Positions 21,990 to 33,521 of a DNA stretch of 64,000 nucleotides are shown here, piece by piece; the first letter of the stretch is position 1; each line of letters opens with the position of its first letter. The stretch is from Heterohyrax brucei. Taxonomy: Eukaryota; Chordata; Mammalia; Hyracoidea; Procaviidae. Under the pieces are notes generated by a model, which was given only the letters and a program-made list of their open reading frames with translations, was not told the DNA's origin and did no database searches. The DNA lies in assembly GCA_028571685.1 (NCBI GenBank), contig CM053162.1, positions 72,342,351 to 72,406,350 on the forward strand, in the 5' to 3' direction. The position numbers and the translations under genes are program-made.

Positions 21990-23260
21990 AACTGTCTTCA
22001 GAAATTCTCTCTGTATGGTCCCTGTTCTGGTGCTCTGATCATTCATAAATTATTCATCTCTACAGAGCTCCACAAAACTCTTCCTAATTCTTCATTTTTT
22101 AAAATTCCTCTGACCTGTACTCCTGTATGCGGGTGTCGGTTGGTTGCATCAGCCTCAGTCTCGGTAATTCCGCATTCCGCTGCCTCAGCCCAGCTCCGCT
22201 GACCGCCCGCTGAACCATCTCCTTCTGTAACTCTGCTCTTCGTCTGCTGGGCTTCAGAGCATCGCTGCTCCAGTATTTCCCAGAGGCTGTTGAATTGTCC
22301 GGTACACTCCGTTGCATTTTTCCTCATCACCTTTCTAACATCTGGCAGAGTTCTAAACATTCCTGTTTCTATTTTCTCTCTGATAATTGCAGGGAGTCTC
22401 TTCATGTGGAAATTTTTTTAGTTCTTTGCTTTGGGGGTTTTCTGAGGCCACGGTGGTTGTCTTTAAATGATTAGAAATTGATTCTTGCCTCTGAGCCATT
22501 GGAAATTTTGATTTCTTGAGTATTGTGTTCTAATTCACATACATACTTTTTTCTTATTATTTAGTTTCTGAGATCCAGACATTTTGGTCATTTGAGCTAA
22601 ATTGATTATTGAAGCCTTGAAGAATCCAGTGTCCTGTCACCGACGGTTAGACGTGTGAGCGGCTGAGAAAGCTCCGGGGAGTTGCCAGCTCTGAGGAATC
22701 CAGCAGAACCTTTCTTCTTCCCCACTCTTTGTTTCCCTCTCTAAGACGGGAGATGACCTCAGTGCAGGCGTATCAAATGTCGCACTTCCTGCCGAGGTCA
22801 TGCCTCAGAATTCAGTGCCGCCGAGTGGAGCAGGGTCAGGAGGTGCTGGGGAAAGGCAGAGCAGTCATCAGGTGGAGGAGCTTGTGGAGCCGCAAGACTT
22901 CGCCAGCACTTACTTTACAACACGCAGGTGACAGCCCTCTGAAAGAGAGAGACTCCCTGCTGTCATGTGCGGCTGCTTGGTCTGACCACTGGCCTGGGTG
23001 CCGTCGCTCCACCTGCCTGACTGGAGTGGCTGTCTCTGTGGGTGCAGATTTCAATGCAGCCGAGGTAGTTGTCTGTGGACCTGCTTCATCCTCCCTGTCA
23101 CCCAGGCGACCTCTCAGCTTTCCTCCTGATACTCAGGGCCCTTCAGCCCACTGGGCCTTCCAGGCCACCCAGCCTGCAGGATGCTGGTGGTCACATCCGG
23201 CAGATCTTGGCTGCTTCTGAACTTTCCCTCCTTTCTCCTTCCACTCGGTTCAACTCCTCA
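21990..23260 (-). mobile_element. L1 fragment, ORF1 start and 5' UTR (antisense)
   Basis: Aligns in order with 53,880-55,020. Shared landmarks are TGTTCTGGT(G/A)CTC(T/C)(G/A)ATCATTCATAAATTATTC, GCAGGGAGTCTCTTCAT, TTCTGAGGCCA(C/T)GGTGGT, CAGTGTCCTGTCACC and GGAATC(C/T). The minus-strand open frame at 22,043-22,405 (120 codons; KRLPAIIREKIETGMFRTL) is the N-terminal coiled-coil part of ORF1. It is more GC-rich than the 54-kb copy. Confidence 0.78.
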
Positions 23261-23429
23261 ACTTTGTCTTTGAAGTTCAGGGCCCTTGATTGTCATATAC
23301 AATGGAGTCACTTCTTTTTTCGGGTCTGGGTTGTAAGAGGGACCATAGGAAAGCATCCGCCTCCTCTGCTGCCTTGGCCCACTGGCGGCCTGGCATTTGG
23401 GCTGAGGTCATTGCAGTGAGTCGCGGTGC
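23261..23429. other. No feature recognised
   Basis: Short spacer between an L1 5' UTR and duplicon D2b; nothing recognisable. Confidence 0.5.
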
Positions 23430-24900
23430 ACTGGGCACCAGCTAACATCAACAATTAATAACTGCACTGCCAGCCAACAGGCCAAGGGACAGAGAGAGAG
23501 AGAGAGAGAACAAGCGACAGAGAGACCGCTTTGTCTGAAGTGTGTTCTGCGGGTCCTACAGGCCCAGGGAGTGCAGACACAGATGAAGCGGGGGTCTCCT
23601 TGCAAGGAGGGGTGGCAGGGAAAGGCCAGCCGCAGCCCGGGGCAGGAGTAGGCGGCTGTGGTGTCCCCGGAGCTGGGAAGGAGGGGGGCGTGATTCAATC
23701 TGGAATGCTGACTTCACCCTTCACTTCCCATTTCTTTAGCAAAATCACGTGTTTAACCTGAAGCCTGAGGTCTAATCATGAAGTTGGTAACAATGTGAGG
23801 ACATTGAGTTTCCTTTCACTGGCCAGTGAAGTAGTTAAGCTAGAGTCTGTGTTTTTGTTGTGGTTCTTTAATTATTTTATTGCAGTGAAATACGTATAAT
23901 ACAAGTTGTCATTTGGACCATTTTAAGTGTACCATCTGGTGACATTAATGACACTCGCCCTGTTGTGCTGTCCCACCATCATCCATTTCCAGATGTTTTT
24001 CTTCCTCCCAGACAGAGCCCAGCACCCCTGAAGCACTCTCTCCCAGTTCTCTCACCCATCTGCCCTTGGTAACTAATAAATGTCAGTCTGCTTGCATTTG
24101 TTCTGGACATTTCGTGTCAGTGCGATCACGCAGTGCTCGTCATTTCTGTGTGTCAGCTATTGCACTCCGCAGAGTGTCTCCTAGGCTGATCCCTGCGGTC
24201 GGCATAAGTTGGTACTTTTGTATTTCTACTGCTTCCTCAAACCATGGATTAGGAACGCCGTCTTCACTGTGGGAGGCTGAGTCACCGGTGCCTTCAAGGC
24301 CAGCCAGACTTCAGACCCAATTCAGGAAACTATCCGCTTGCAAACATGTCATGGTGGTGGTAACAAAATTTGGTGACTGTCATTAATGTAAATGGACTGT
24401 ACACTTAAGATGGAAATTTATACTTTATTGTGTCTATATTTCAGCACAGTAAAATTATTAAGCAGCAACACAAAAGCTAATCTAGTGTTTAACCAGGTCA
24501 CTGGGAAATAAAAAGGCACGCTCGGGGAGGCTGGTAGGTCCCGAATTCACGTGTCAGGTGGCAGGCTGGAGGCTTCTCCTGACTCACGTGGACGTAGGAG
24601 CTGACAAACCCCAGATCGGTGGGTCAGAGGCCAGGCTGCTGCTCATGTCACTGCAGGAGCTGATGAATTCCAAAATCTGCAGGTCAGATGGTAGGGTCAA
24701 GTCCGAAGAACCAGAGGTCAGATAATGAAGTCAGATACCAGCTCCAGAGAGAGCCGGCTTTGCCAGAAAACCATATATATTTTTGAAGGCCACACCCCCA
24801 GGGACCACAAGTAGGAGATCACTCCACAATATCTGCCAAACCACCAGGAATCACAGCCTGCCAAGTTCACACACTACCTAAATGGTCACAACTGGCTAGC
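23430..24900 (+). repeat. Duplication block D2b (reference copy without insertions)
   Basis: Uninterrupted counterpart of 1,425-6,125 and 8,678-10,080. It starts with GA microsatellite (23,495-23,525) and includes GGTGTCCCCGGAGCTGGG. The antisense old L1 3' fragment is at 23,860-24,225. Then come TTCACTGTGGGAGGCTGAG and the 'gctggtaggtcc..tcaggtggcaggctgg' repeat (24,520-24,900). Because it is continuous, it defines the insertion points in the other copies. No gene is seen. Confidence 0.8.
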
Positions 24901-25149
24901 TGACTATTTTTCTAGACGTGCTGTTTGGGTCAGGACTTGGGCCCTGGGACGCTCTGCAAACTGGAAGCAGCTGCTCTGGATTTGAGGGCAGCCTCCCGTG
25001 CCTGGGGCAGCAAGGCCAGGGACTCCTTCAAAAGGAATAAACAGGCAAGAGTGTCTCTGGAGAGTGACAGGAGAGCAGACCACATGGGGTGATGTGTCGA
25101 AGAGGGTGATGGCCAAGTGATGTTCTATAAAACTTTTGTACTGTGTTTC
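24901..25149. other. No feature recognised
   Basis: A minus-strand open frame of 121 codons (24,904-25,269) crosses into the inverted duplication arm. Its sequence matches no family I know, and it is not conserved in the other arm. Likely chance. Confidence 0.45.
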
Positions 25150-26600
25150 AGCAGAAATTGATTTTTTTTTATAAAAAATATCCCTGCAGTCCGGCATAAT
25201 GATAAAAAAACATGTAGAAGCCAGCCGACGTGGATCAGTGCACCTACACGGCCCAAACGCTATTGTCATTCACTTCTGGAACCTTCTACTGCACTCCAGT
25301 CAGAGCTGTCATTGTGACCCAAGAACACTGATGCTCCCAACCCAGCCTGGTTGTCTGAGCATGTGACAGTCACTCGGTGTGGTCTCAGTTGGTGCTAGGC
25401 TTTGTAAGGCCACTGATTTGGGCCAGTTTTATGGGGATTCAGCTACAACAATGTGGCATTTAGCATGGGAGGTGACACCACATGTGACTGCCCTGTGAAC
25501 AGGGAAGAGTATTTTAAAAAGTTCACATGTTAATACTTTGCATACCATCTCACTGTGGACAGTCCTGGGGGATCTAGCTCAGCCTGGAGGGGAACAGGGT
25601 GAGAAGGAGGAAGGGGCCTCAAGGGCGTCACAGTGTGCACTGAGGGGCCGTGTGGCAGAGGGGTAGTGAGAAGACTATGAGAGGTCACTGTCCACACCAG
25701 CTCCAGTGCCGTCACTGCAGGCCTGGTGTCTTAGGAATTCAGGGTAACTCTAGGCAGGTCAAGGTCCAATCTGGTTTACATTAACTTGGAAAATATCATT
25801 TCTTCCTGAAAACCAACAAGACAACTTCTCTCATTTTCTTCAAATAAGGAGTTCACCTCACGTTTCAGAATCAAACACCTGCTCCTGTTGAGTCAGCTCT
25901 GTCCAGAGGAAGCTGTTCCGATTGTAGGACTGTGCACCAAGGGGCTCCCGTCAGATCCACGTGGACCCTGAGCCAGCGCTGTCGCCTGCTAACCGCCGTG
26001 AGGAGCCCCATCACCGTGAGTGCGGTCTCTGAATTCCGAGTAGCCACGACAGCAGAGAAACGAGACTGCTGTGGGAGGGGGGCTGGGGTCAGGAGTGGCA
26101 GCCAGGTTGGAGGGTGGAGATGCGTCTGGTCTCCCCCTCACGGGAATCGGCCTGGGCTGGTGTTGCCGTGATTCTCTCTCCTCCTCCTGGTGTTGGGGGG
26201 GAGGGTCTCAAGTCACGCTGGTTTTCCAATTTCAGGGGTAGCATTTCAGCTTAAGGTTTAAAGATTCCTGTAGGCAGTGATCTCAGGGGATCACCCACTA
26301 TCGATGGCTCCAGAAAGCCTGAATTCCGTGAGGATTTGGGGTTTCACTCCCAGATGAGGATTCCTCCATAGACTCTTTAATCAAAACATTCAGTAGTAGT
26401 AGACAACGATTATCTAGTTCTGGTCTTCCAGGCTGGGAGGCTGTTGTTCGTGGTGACACTTGGATACACACTCCACTTCCTCCTGCACTGCTGATTCTCC
26501 TTCTCCCTCTGCTGTTTTAGGCTAATAGGGAACAATTGTACATCAAAAGGTCACTGAGAAACTTTTAACACACCAGGCACTCCACAGTGAACTAGGAGGA
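25150..26600 (-). repeat. Inverted duplication, right arm (partner 10,655-12,045)
   Basis: Reverse complement of the block preceding the NAT8 pseudogene. The NAT8-like piece itself is absent here; homology stops at about 25,150. The part at 26,230-26,600 (AAGGTTTAAAGATTCCTG ... GTTCTGGTCTTCCAGGC) is an interspersed repeat also seen at 59,740-60,070. Between the arms lie about 13 kb of L1 and other repeats. Confidence 0.8.
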
Positions 26601-26614
26601 CGAATAACCAAAAA

Positions 26615-26755
26615 TAAAACTCTCTGTTGTCAACTGGATTCCAAATCATAGCAACCCAATAAGACAGAGTAGAACTCTCCCCTAAAATTTCAGAACAGCA
26701 CCTCGTGGATTTGAACTCTTCACCACTACGACACCAGGGCTTCCAGGACTAAAAT
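26615..26755 (-). repeat. AfroSINE
   Basis: Antisense copy with CATAGCAACCCAATAAGACAG, TAGAACTCTCCCCTAAAATT, GGATTTGAACTCTTCACC and ACACCAGGGCTTCC. Confidence 0.8.
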
Positions 26756-26974
26756 CAATACAAGGTCATCTGAGTAGAATGGGTCGTGGCCCCTTTTAAG
26801 ATGACCTGTCTGTGGCTTCTGTTTGGCTGGCTCCTGTGGTTCCTGTTTATTAAATGTCCATGTAGTCCTCAGAAACTGTGAGTGAACTTCAGACTGAACA
26901 AGTCCATTCTGACACCCCCGGAGAGTTTGAAAGCTGGAGCATATGCCTTAGATTTCCTGCTTGTGATAAACAAG

Positions 26975-29918
26975 AAGCCCCAGTGTGTTGTCATTGTCTC
27001 GTGCTGTGGAGGCCTCTGTGTTTCTGCGATGCTGGAAGCTAGGCCACTGGTATTCACATGGCAGCAGAGTCGCCCACGGAGGGCAGATTTCAGCTGAGCT
27101 TCCGGACTCAGGCAGACTAGGATGAAGGACCCGGCAGCCTGCTTCTGAGAAGAATTAGCCAGGGAAAGCTTTATGAATAGAAGGGGGACATTGTCAGATA
27201 CAATGCCAGGAGGTGAGCACCCAGGTTGCAACGTACTCAAAAGATGACTTGGGAAGAGCTGCCTCCTCAAAGTAGAGTCACCTCAATGGCGCAATGGAGT
27301 CAAGTTTGGAGACCTTCGTTTGTTGATGTGCCATGACTCAAAATGAGAAGAAACAGCTGCAGACATCCATTAATAACCAGAATGTGGAATGTACACGGTA
27401 TGAATCTAGGAAAATTTGAAAATGCAAAAACTGAATGTGAATAATTGAGGTGAGCGGAAACGGACCAGCACTGGTCATTTTCAATGAGATAATCATACTG
27501 TCTGCTGTTCCAGGGATGACAACCTGAAGGCAACAGTGTTGCCTTCATCATCAAAAAGAAGATCTGAAGATCTGTCCTGAACTACAGTGCTGTCAGTCAT
27601 AGGACAATGTCCTTAAGCCTACAAGGAAGAACAATTAATGTGATCATTACACAAATGCTTCCACCAACCAGTAAGGCCAAAGACGAAGAACCTGGGTGCT
27701 TTTCCAGCTGTTGCAGCCTGATACGGATTGAACATGCAGTGAGGACACACTGACAATTAATAGCAATTGGAATGCAAAAGTTGGAAACAAAGAAGAAGGA
27801 CTGATAGTTGGAAAATATGGCCTTGGTGATAGAAATGATGCTGGAGATGACTGCAGAATTTTGCAGTGACTTGTCCATTGCAAATGCCTTTTTTCTTCCA
27901 CATAAATAGTGAGTACACATACAGACCTCACCAGAGGGAGTACACAGGAATCAAGTCACCTTCATCTCTGGAAAGAGACAATGGAAAGGCTCAGTGTCAG
28001 CACTCACAACAGGCCTAGGGGCCGATTACGGAACAGACCATCAACAGCTCACATGGCAGTTCAAACTGAAACTGAAGAAAATAAAAAAATTGGGTATCAG
28101 AAGGGACATTGAAACCTGCTCTTGAATGCCCAGTAACTAAAGCAAAAGAGGAAATGATGAAGTAAAAGAAGGGAACTAAAGATTTCAAGGGGTTGCTGAG
28201 CAGACAAAGGGCTACAGTGGCTCCTACAGCGAGCTGGAGACAGAAAGCTCAACCAGCCCTGCACTTCTCAAGGTGAAAGAACTGAGGAAAAAAATGCAAG
28301 CCTTGAGTAGTGATAGGGAAGGATGCTATAGGGAAAATTTTAAACATTCCAGGAAGCATCAAAAGAAGATGGAAAGAATACACAGGCATTGTATCAAAAA
28401 AGTTGGTCGATGTTCAACCATTTCCAGAGGGAGCATGTGATTAGAGCGCAATTGTGCCGAAGGCAGAAGCCAAAGCTGCGTTGACGACATTGCCAAATCT
28501 AGGAACTGATGGCAAGCAACTGAGACGTTTCAATAAACGGATGCAACGCCGGAAGTGCTCTGGCGTCTATGCCAAGAGATTTGGAGGACAGTCACCCGGA
28601 CAACCGACTGTAAGAGATCTGTGTTCGTGCGTATTCCCCAAAAGGGTGATCAAGCCAAGGCCAAAATTATCGAACATTGTCACTGATACCACACACAAGT
28701 AAAATTTTGCTGACGATCTTCCTTCAGCTGCAGCAGTATATTGACAAGAAACTGCCAAAAGTTTAGACAGGATTCAGAAGAGGACTTGGGACCGGGGATA
28801 TTATTGCTGATGTCTGATGGATCTTGGCTGAAAGCAGAGAATACCAGAAAGTCATTTACTTGTGTGTTATTGACTATGCAAAGGCGTTTAACTGTGTGGA
28901 TCATAACACACTACGGAAAACTCTATGAAGAGTGGGAATTTCAGAACAATTAACTGTGTTTGTGAGGAATCTGTACATGGATCAAGAGGCAGTCATTCCA
29001 ACAGAACAAGGGGTGAAAATCAAGACAGATGTGCATCAGGGTTCTATCTTTTCGTCATACTTAGTCTGCAGGCCAAGCAAATAATCAGAGAAGCATACTC
29101 TGGGAAGAAGAACAGGGCATTAGGACTGAAGACTCATCGACAACCTGCCTTATGCAGATGACACAACCTCGTTTGCAGAAAATAAAGATGAGATGGATGA
29201 AGATCCAAGACCAGAGCCTTTAGGGTGGGTTACAGCTCACCATCAAGAAGACAAAAATCCTTGCAACTGGACCAGTAAACAACATCATAATAAACGGAGA
29301 AAAGATAGAGGTTGTCGAGGATTTCATTTTGTTGAGATCCACAATCAGCACTCACGGAGGCAGCAATCAAGAAATCAAAAGACACACTGGATTGGGAAAC
29401 TTTGCTCCAAAGGACCTCTTTACAGTGTTGAAAAGCAAAGATGTCACCTGGAAGACTACGGTGCCCCTCACCCAAGCCATGGTGTTTTCAATGACATCAT
29501 ATGCATGGGATAGCTGGACAGTGAACAAGAAAGACAGAGGAACTAATGCCTTTGAATTGTGGTGTTGGAGAAGAATATAGAACGTACCATCAGCGGCCAA
29601 AGAACAAGCAGATCTGTCCTGGGAGAAGTACAACCAGAGTGCTCCTTAGAAGCAAGGATGGTAAGGTTACATCTTACATACTTTGGACATGTTATTGGGG
29701 GGATGACTCCCAGGAGAAGGACACCATGCTTGGTAAAGCAGAGGGTCAGAGAAAAACAGGCAGACCCTCAGCGAGGTGGTCTGACACAGCGCTGCAACAA
29801 CAGGTTGGGTACAGAACCAACTGTGGGCATGACGCAAGCCGAGGCAGTGCTTCGTTCTGTCAGACATCGGGTCGATGTAGGTCAGAAGTGACTCGAAAGC
29901 ACCTAAGATCAACAACCT
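26975..29918 (+). mobile_element. RTE-type LINE, nearly full length, inactive
   Basis: About 2.94 kb. The 5' end (26,980-27,180) includes GATGCTGGAAGCTAGGCC and GAAGGACCCGGCAGCC. The endonuclease region follows (27,330-27,950), then a linker, and the RT region at about 28,440-29,160, with decayed GTDGK and 'DYAKAF'-like text. The C-terminal part at 29,193-29,580 contains LLRSTISTHGGSN and VPLTQAMVFSMTSYAWDSW. The 3' end is AAAGCACCTAAGATCAAC. The usual single long ORF is broken by many stops and frameshifts. Its 3' end and flank are shared with 6,690-6,838, so it predates that duplication. Confidence 0.9.
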
Positions 29919-30866
29919 GAACAAGGAAGCACATGGCCTTAATCATGCCCGGTGAGTGTCTTATGTCCTGTGAGCTCAGCCTGTCCTGGACAAAACCCAC
30001 CCAGCACACGTCACAGCAGGAAACCTACTCCATCGGCCTCAAGGCCACTCTGTCTCTACTTCTGCATTTGCAATTTGAGAAGCCATGAACCTGTTGGCGT
30101 TGAGACGATTCATAGCAGTCTGTGCGTTACAGAGCAGGACTGTTCCGTGGAGTCTTCCTCCTGTGATCCCACAGAAGGGCATCACCAGGCCTTTCCTTCC
30201 TGGCCCCACTGGGTGGGTTGGAACAGCAAACCTTCTGGTCACACCACTGAGGGGCCTTTCACAAGCCATTAGATGACCTCCGTTACTTAGGGCAGCTTTT
30301 GGTGACCAGTCAATACGTGCAGTACGAAAGCCCTACCAAATCCAGTGGGTCAATCATGCTGTTCTGGAAGTGGGTGACTCACCATCCATCCCTCCCAGAG
30401 CCCCATCTGGTCCTCTCCTGGTGGTGATAGCCATGCCTCCAGCATCTGGTGTCCCTTAGAGTGGGCACAGGCCAGGCCCACGGCAGGCGCTCACCCACTG
30501 TTTGCTCACTGAGTAGATGAATCTTCGGCTGTCACAAAGTCAACTCGGGTTCTGACAGGAAAGCCACCCAAATGCAGAAGGCCACTCCTGGGAAGGAAGG
30601 AAAGCCCGAGTGTAGACCGACGGCCCCGGGCCTCACTGAGGAGGGAGGGCGGCCCTGCACGGTCTCTCCTGGAGGCAGGCAGGCTCCCAGGACACTCGAG
30701 GCCCTGCGGTGGCAAGTGTGAGGACTCGGGAGGAAAGGTGTGCTCTGAGTGTGCACCCGGCGTCCCGGCAGCGTCTTCTGTCCCTCAGGACCAGGCCACT
30801 TCTGGCGTTTGCTTCCTATGCCAGCTCAGCTGCTCCAGAGTTCGTGATTAAGGGAGGGAGTGTTTG
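29755..30866 (+). repeat. Duplication block D3b (immediately upstream of NAT8)
   Basis: Paralogue of 6,690-8,677 without the LTR. After the RTE tail it contains GCATCACCAGGCCTTTCC, CCCTCCCAGAGCCCCATCTGG, GCCATGCCTCCAGCATCTGG and GAGTAGATGAATCTTCGGCTG, ending at GGGAGGGAGTGTTTG. Being 0.5-1.5 kb upstream of the NAT8 coding exon, it may hold the promoter and the non-coding first exon, but I cannot point to either with confidence. Confidence 0.75.
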
Positions 30867-31302
30867 TCGGAACGTGTGTCTGCAAACACAGGCTTTCTGT
30901 GACCTGTGGTCCCTGGGAGAGGGACTGAGGGCCTTGGGGTCTGCATGGTGCCTCAACCTACCTGGAAGGTACAGAGCTGATAAAACAGCAAAAAGGGTGG
31001 GGAGGAGGGAATTAAAAGTATGAAACACTGATCTCGTGCCAGTGCTTTGTGTCTATTTTTTTTTTTATGCTTAACTTAGGAGACAGGTTTGCTCACTCTG
31101 TTCTACCATGTCACAGATAGAAAGGCATGGAGCCAGAACTCAAATGCAGGTCTTTTCCCTGCCCCCTTCCCCCAGTTGGTTGCCTGCTTCCTCTGGGGCA
31201 AAGAAGGACACATCACTGAGCAGGGTGTCCCTGGTCCTGGGAGGCTGGGAGCTGTGGGTGGAGGGACAGCAGGCACTCACCGGTTTCCTCTCTCCCCCCC
31301 CC

Positions 31303-31304
31303 AG
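31303..31304 (+). other. NAT8: Splice acceptor of the NAT8 coding exon
   Basis: A pyrimidine tract (TTTCCTCTCTCCCCCCCCC) is followed by CAG and the exon (GGCTGCCCAGC). It lies 55 bp before the ATG, in line with NAT8 genes having a non-coding first exon and a single coding exon. The site is inferred from sequence alone. Confidence 0.7.
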
Positions 31305-31358
31305 GGCTGCCCAGCTGTCTCCTGTGGACACGGAGATCTCAGACACAGAGGTGTGCCC

Positions 31359-32048
31359 ATGGCTCCTTACCGCATCCGCAAGTACCAGGAGAGCGACCGC
31401 CCAGAGGTCGTGGAGTTGTTCTCTGCAGGCATGACTGAGCACGCCGCCGCCACCTTCCGCTACATGCTGAGGCTGCCCCGAACCCTCGTGCTCTTACTTG
31501 GGGGGCCCCTGGCCCTTTTCCTGGTCTCTGGCTCCTGGTTCCTGTCCCTCATGGCCAGCCTTGCTCTTCTTGCTGTCCTGAGGTTCCTTGCCAAGTGTCC
31601 CTGGACCAAATACGTAGCCAGGTCTTTGAACACAGACATGTCTGACATCACCCAGACCTACCTCAGTGAGCCGGGTGCCTGCTTCTGGGTGGCCGAGTCT
31701 GAGGGGCGGGTGGTGGGCACGGTGGGCTGTCTGCCAGTGAAGGAGCTGACCTCGGGCAGGAAGCAGCTGGAGCTATTCCATCTCTCTGTGGCCCTGGAGC
31801 ACCGCGGTCAGGGGATGGCCAAAGCCCTGGTCAGGATGGTTCTCCAGTTTGCCCGGGACCAGGGCTACAGTGAGGTCGTTCTCAGCACTAGTGGGGTGCA
31901 GTACTCCGCCATTGGCCTTTATCAGAGTCTCGGCTTCCAGAAGGTGCAGGAGTCTTTCTATTCCATAATTGCTTTTCCTATATTTCATTTCATGTATCAC
32001 CTTCCTTCTCGGGTCTGTGAGTCACCGCAGCAGGTAGAGGGCCTGTGA
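31359..32048 (+). CDS. NAT8: NAT8-like N-acetyltransferase, camello family, 229 aa
   Basis: An intact single-exon frame of 229 codons, close to the 227 typical of NAT8. Members acetylate cysteine S-conjugates, the last step of mercapturic acid formation, and lysines of proteins in the secretory pathway. They sit in the ER membrane, mainly in kidney and liver. Residues 1-40 contain MAPYRIRKYQESDR. Residues 42-78 are strongly hydrophobic (VLLLGGPLALFLVSGSW, then LMASLALLAVL), the membrane segment. The GNAT fold follows from about residue 100: the beta strand GRVVGTVGCLPV (117-128), then LFHLSVALEHRGQGMAKALV (139-158), with R149-x-x-G152-x-A154 as the acetyl-CoA pyrophosphate loop, and GLYQSLGFQKV (186-196). 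The frame stays open upstream to 31,089, but that part lies across the splice acceptor, so the first ATG after it is chosen. The exact paralogue (NAT8, NAT8B or a lineage-specific copy) cannot be told here. Confidence 0.95.
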   Translation: MAPYRIRKYQESDRPEVVELFSAGMTEHAAATFRYMLRLPRTLVLLLGGPLALFLVSGSWFLSLMASLALLAVLRFLAKCPWTKYVARSLNTDMSDITQTYLSEPGACFWVAESEGRVVGTVGCLPVKELTSGRKQLELFHLSVALEHRGQGMAKALVRMVLQFARDQGYSEVVLSTSGVQYSAIGLYQSLGFQKVQESFYSIIAFPIFHFMYHLPSRVCESPQQVEGL

Positions 32049-32116
32049 TCCTTGTCAAGACGGGATGCACTCCGCTGCTGTAACAAGCGGGCCCTGACAT
32101 CTCTGTGCTGTAACAC

Positions 32117-32122
32117 AATAAA
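32117..32122 (+). other. NAT8: Polyadenylation signal of NAT8
   Basis: AATAAA 69 bp after the stop codon, giving a short 3' UTR that would end near 32,140. The matching place in the pseudogene (about 12,345) has lost it. Confidence 0.75.
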
Positions 32123-32289
32123 AGCTAATTGCTCGTTGCTGTCAGCATCAGTGTGGGTGGTGTGACATTGGCTTGTGCGTCACGGCACCTTCTCCCATTG
32201 ATGTTTCTGTGTCACCTGTCAGCGTCAGTCTGGGTGGTGAGACGTTGGCTTGTGCATCAGGGGGTCTCCTCCTGTCCATCTTTCGTGCC

Positions 32290-32905
32290 ACCTGTTAGGC
32301 TGATCTGTCACTTTGTTCAGCGCTGTCATGACAACCCAGATGCTGTGGGCTCTGCCCAGTCATTCCCATGCTGAGTCCATTGCTGCAGCTGTGTGAATCC
32401 ACCACGTCGAGGGTCTTCCTGGGTGTTCACTGACCCTCTGCCTTACCAGGCACGGTGTCCTTCTCCAGTGACTCATCCCTCGTGGCAGCATATCCAGAGG
32501 CCATGTGATGACATCTCACCTTCCTTGCTTCTAAGGGACATTGTTCCATGACAGGTTTGGTCTTCTGGCATCTGTGGTACATTCAATATTCTTTATCAAT
32601 ACCGTAGTTAAAATGCAGCAATTCTTCTTCCAGTTTCCTTATTTACTGTCCAGCTTCCATGTGCATGCAGCTAACTCAACAATACCATGGCTTGAGTCAC
32701 TCTATCTCAGTCCTCCCAGTGACATCTTTGCTGTCAGTGGGTCATAAGGTGGTGGACAGTGTGTTGCTGTGATGCTTGAAGCTACGTCACGGGTGCTTCC
32801 AATACCATAAGTCACCGACCATGGACAGGTTTTAGGAGACCTTCCACACTAAGACTAGGAAGAAGGACCTGGCTGTCTCGATCTAAGAAAACCAGCCAGT
32901 GAATA
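32290..32905 (-). mobile_element. RTE remnant with inverted 5' segment (paralogue of 12,395-13,065)
   Basis: The antisense RTE 3' end (TTGTTCAGCGCTGTCATGAC ... CTTGCTTCTAAGGGACATT ... AATTCTTCTTCCAG) is followed by sense 5' end text (GATGCTTGAAGCTACGTCAC ... AAGAAGGACCTGGCTGTC). It has the same head-to-head structure as the copy behind the pseudogene, so the two NAT8 copies share this downstream insertion. Confidence 0.78.
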
Positions 32906-33521
32906 CAGCACTTGATTCAGCTACTCAGTACTGTAATGATGTCCTTGACTCAGGGGTCTGGGGCTCAGCAGTGTGGGCCGGGTCACACTGGGGATGGTGC
33001 TGTTCTCAGTTGGCCCAGCTGATGTGTTGGGAGGTTGGCTGAAGTGACAGGGTCAGAGTGACTCGTCTGCCTCTGTTTCTAGCAGGCTGCTTGGCATGGT
33101 TTGCTTTTCTAATTGTGGGAAATACACATATAATTTATGAGTATAAAATAAAATGTTTGCCACCCAACAGTTAGGTCAGGTGCACCGTGCTTTGCGGCCC
33201 TCACCACCACCTGGTCCTCGTCCCCCAGCACCCTTTACAGACACTCAGGGCCAGGCAGGACGGGAGGTGACCGTGAGCAGAGAACAGGACAGCAACAAAG
33301 AGCCCGTGCCTTTCCAGGGCTCTGCCGGGGTCGCATCTGCAGCAGCCCAGGCTCGGCAGAGAAATGGCCTCTGCTCTTGTGTCAGAGTGGGGTGAGGGGC
33401 CAAGAGAGGGACAACAGTGCCCCAGTAGTGTCCTAGTGTGCGGACAGGGCAAATACGGTGTTCCCACTCCACTCATAGGTGGAGGGATTCCCAGAGGGGA
33501 CAGGGCTTCCCCTGGGAGGGC
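32906..33521. other. Intergenic; short old L1-like fragment
   Basis: No gene. 33,095-33,240 (AATTGTGGGAAATACACATATAATTTATGAG ... ACCCAACAGTTAGGTCAGG) looks like a piece of an old antisense L1 3' region. A minus-strand open frame at 33,201-33,662 (153 codons) is GC-rich and has no recognisable domain; it is probably chance. Confidence 0.5.

Noticed and set aside
24904..25269. 121-codon minus-strand open frame
   Set aside because: Crosses the end of an inverted duplication arm, and the other arm does not keep the frame.
31089..31358. Extension of the NAT8 frame by 90 codons upstream
   Set aside because: The extension crosses a clear splice acceptor (31,303-31,304) and its residues do not resemble the family; NAT8 proteins start near the chosen Met.
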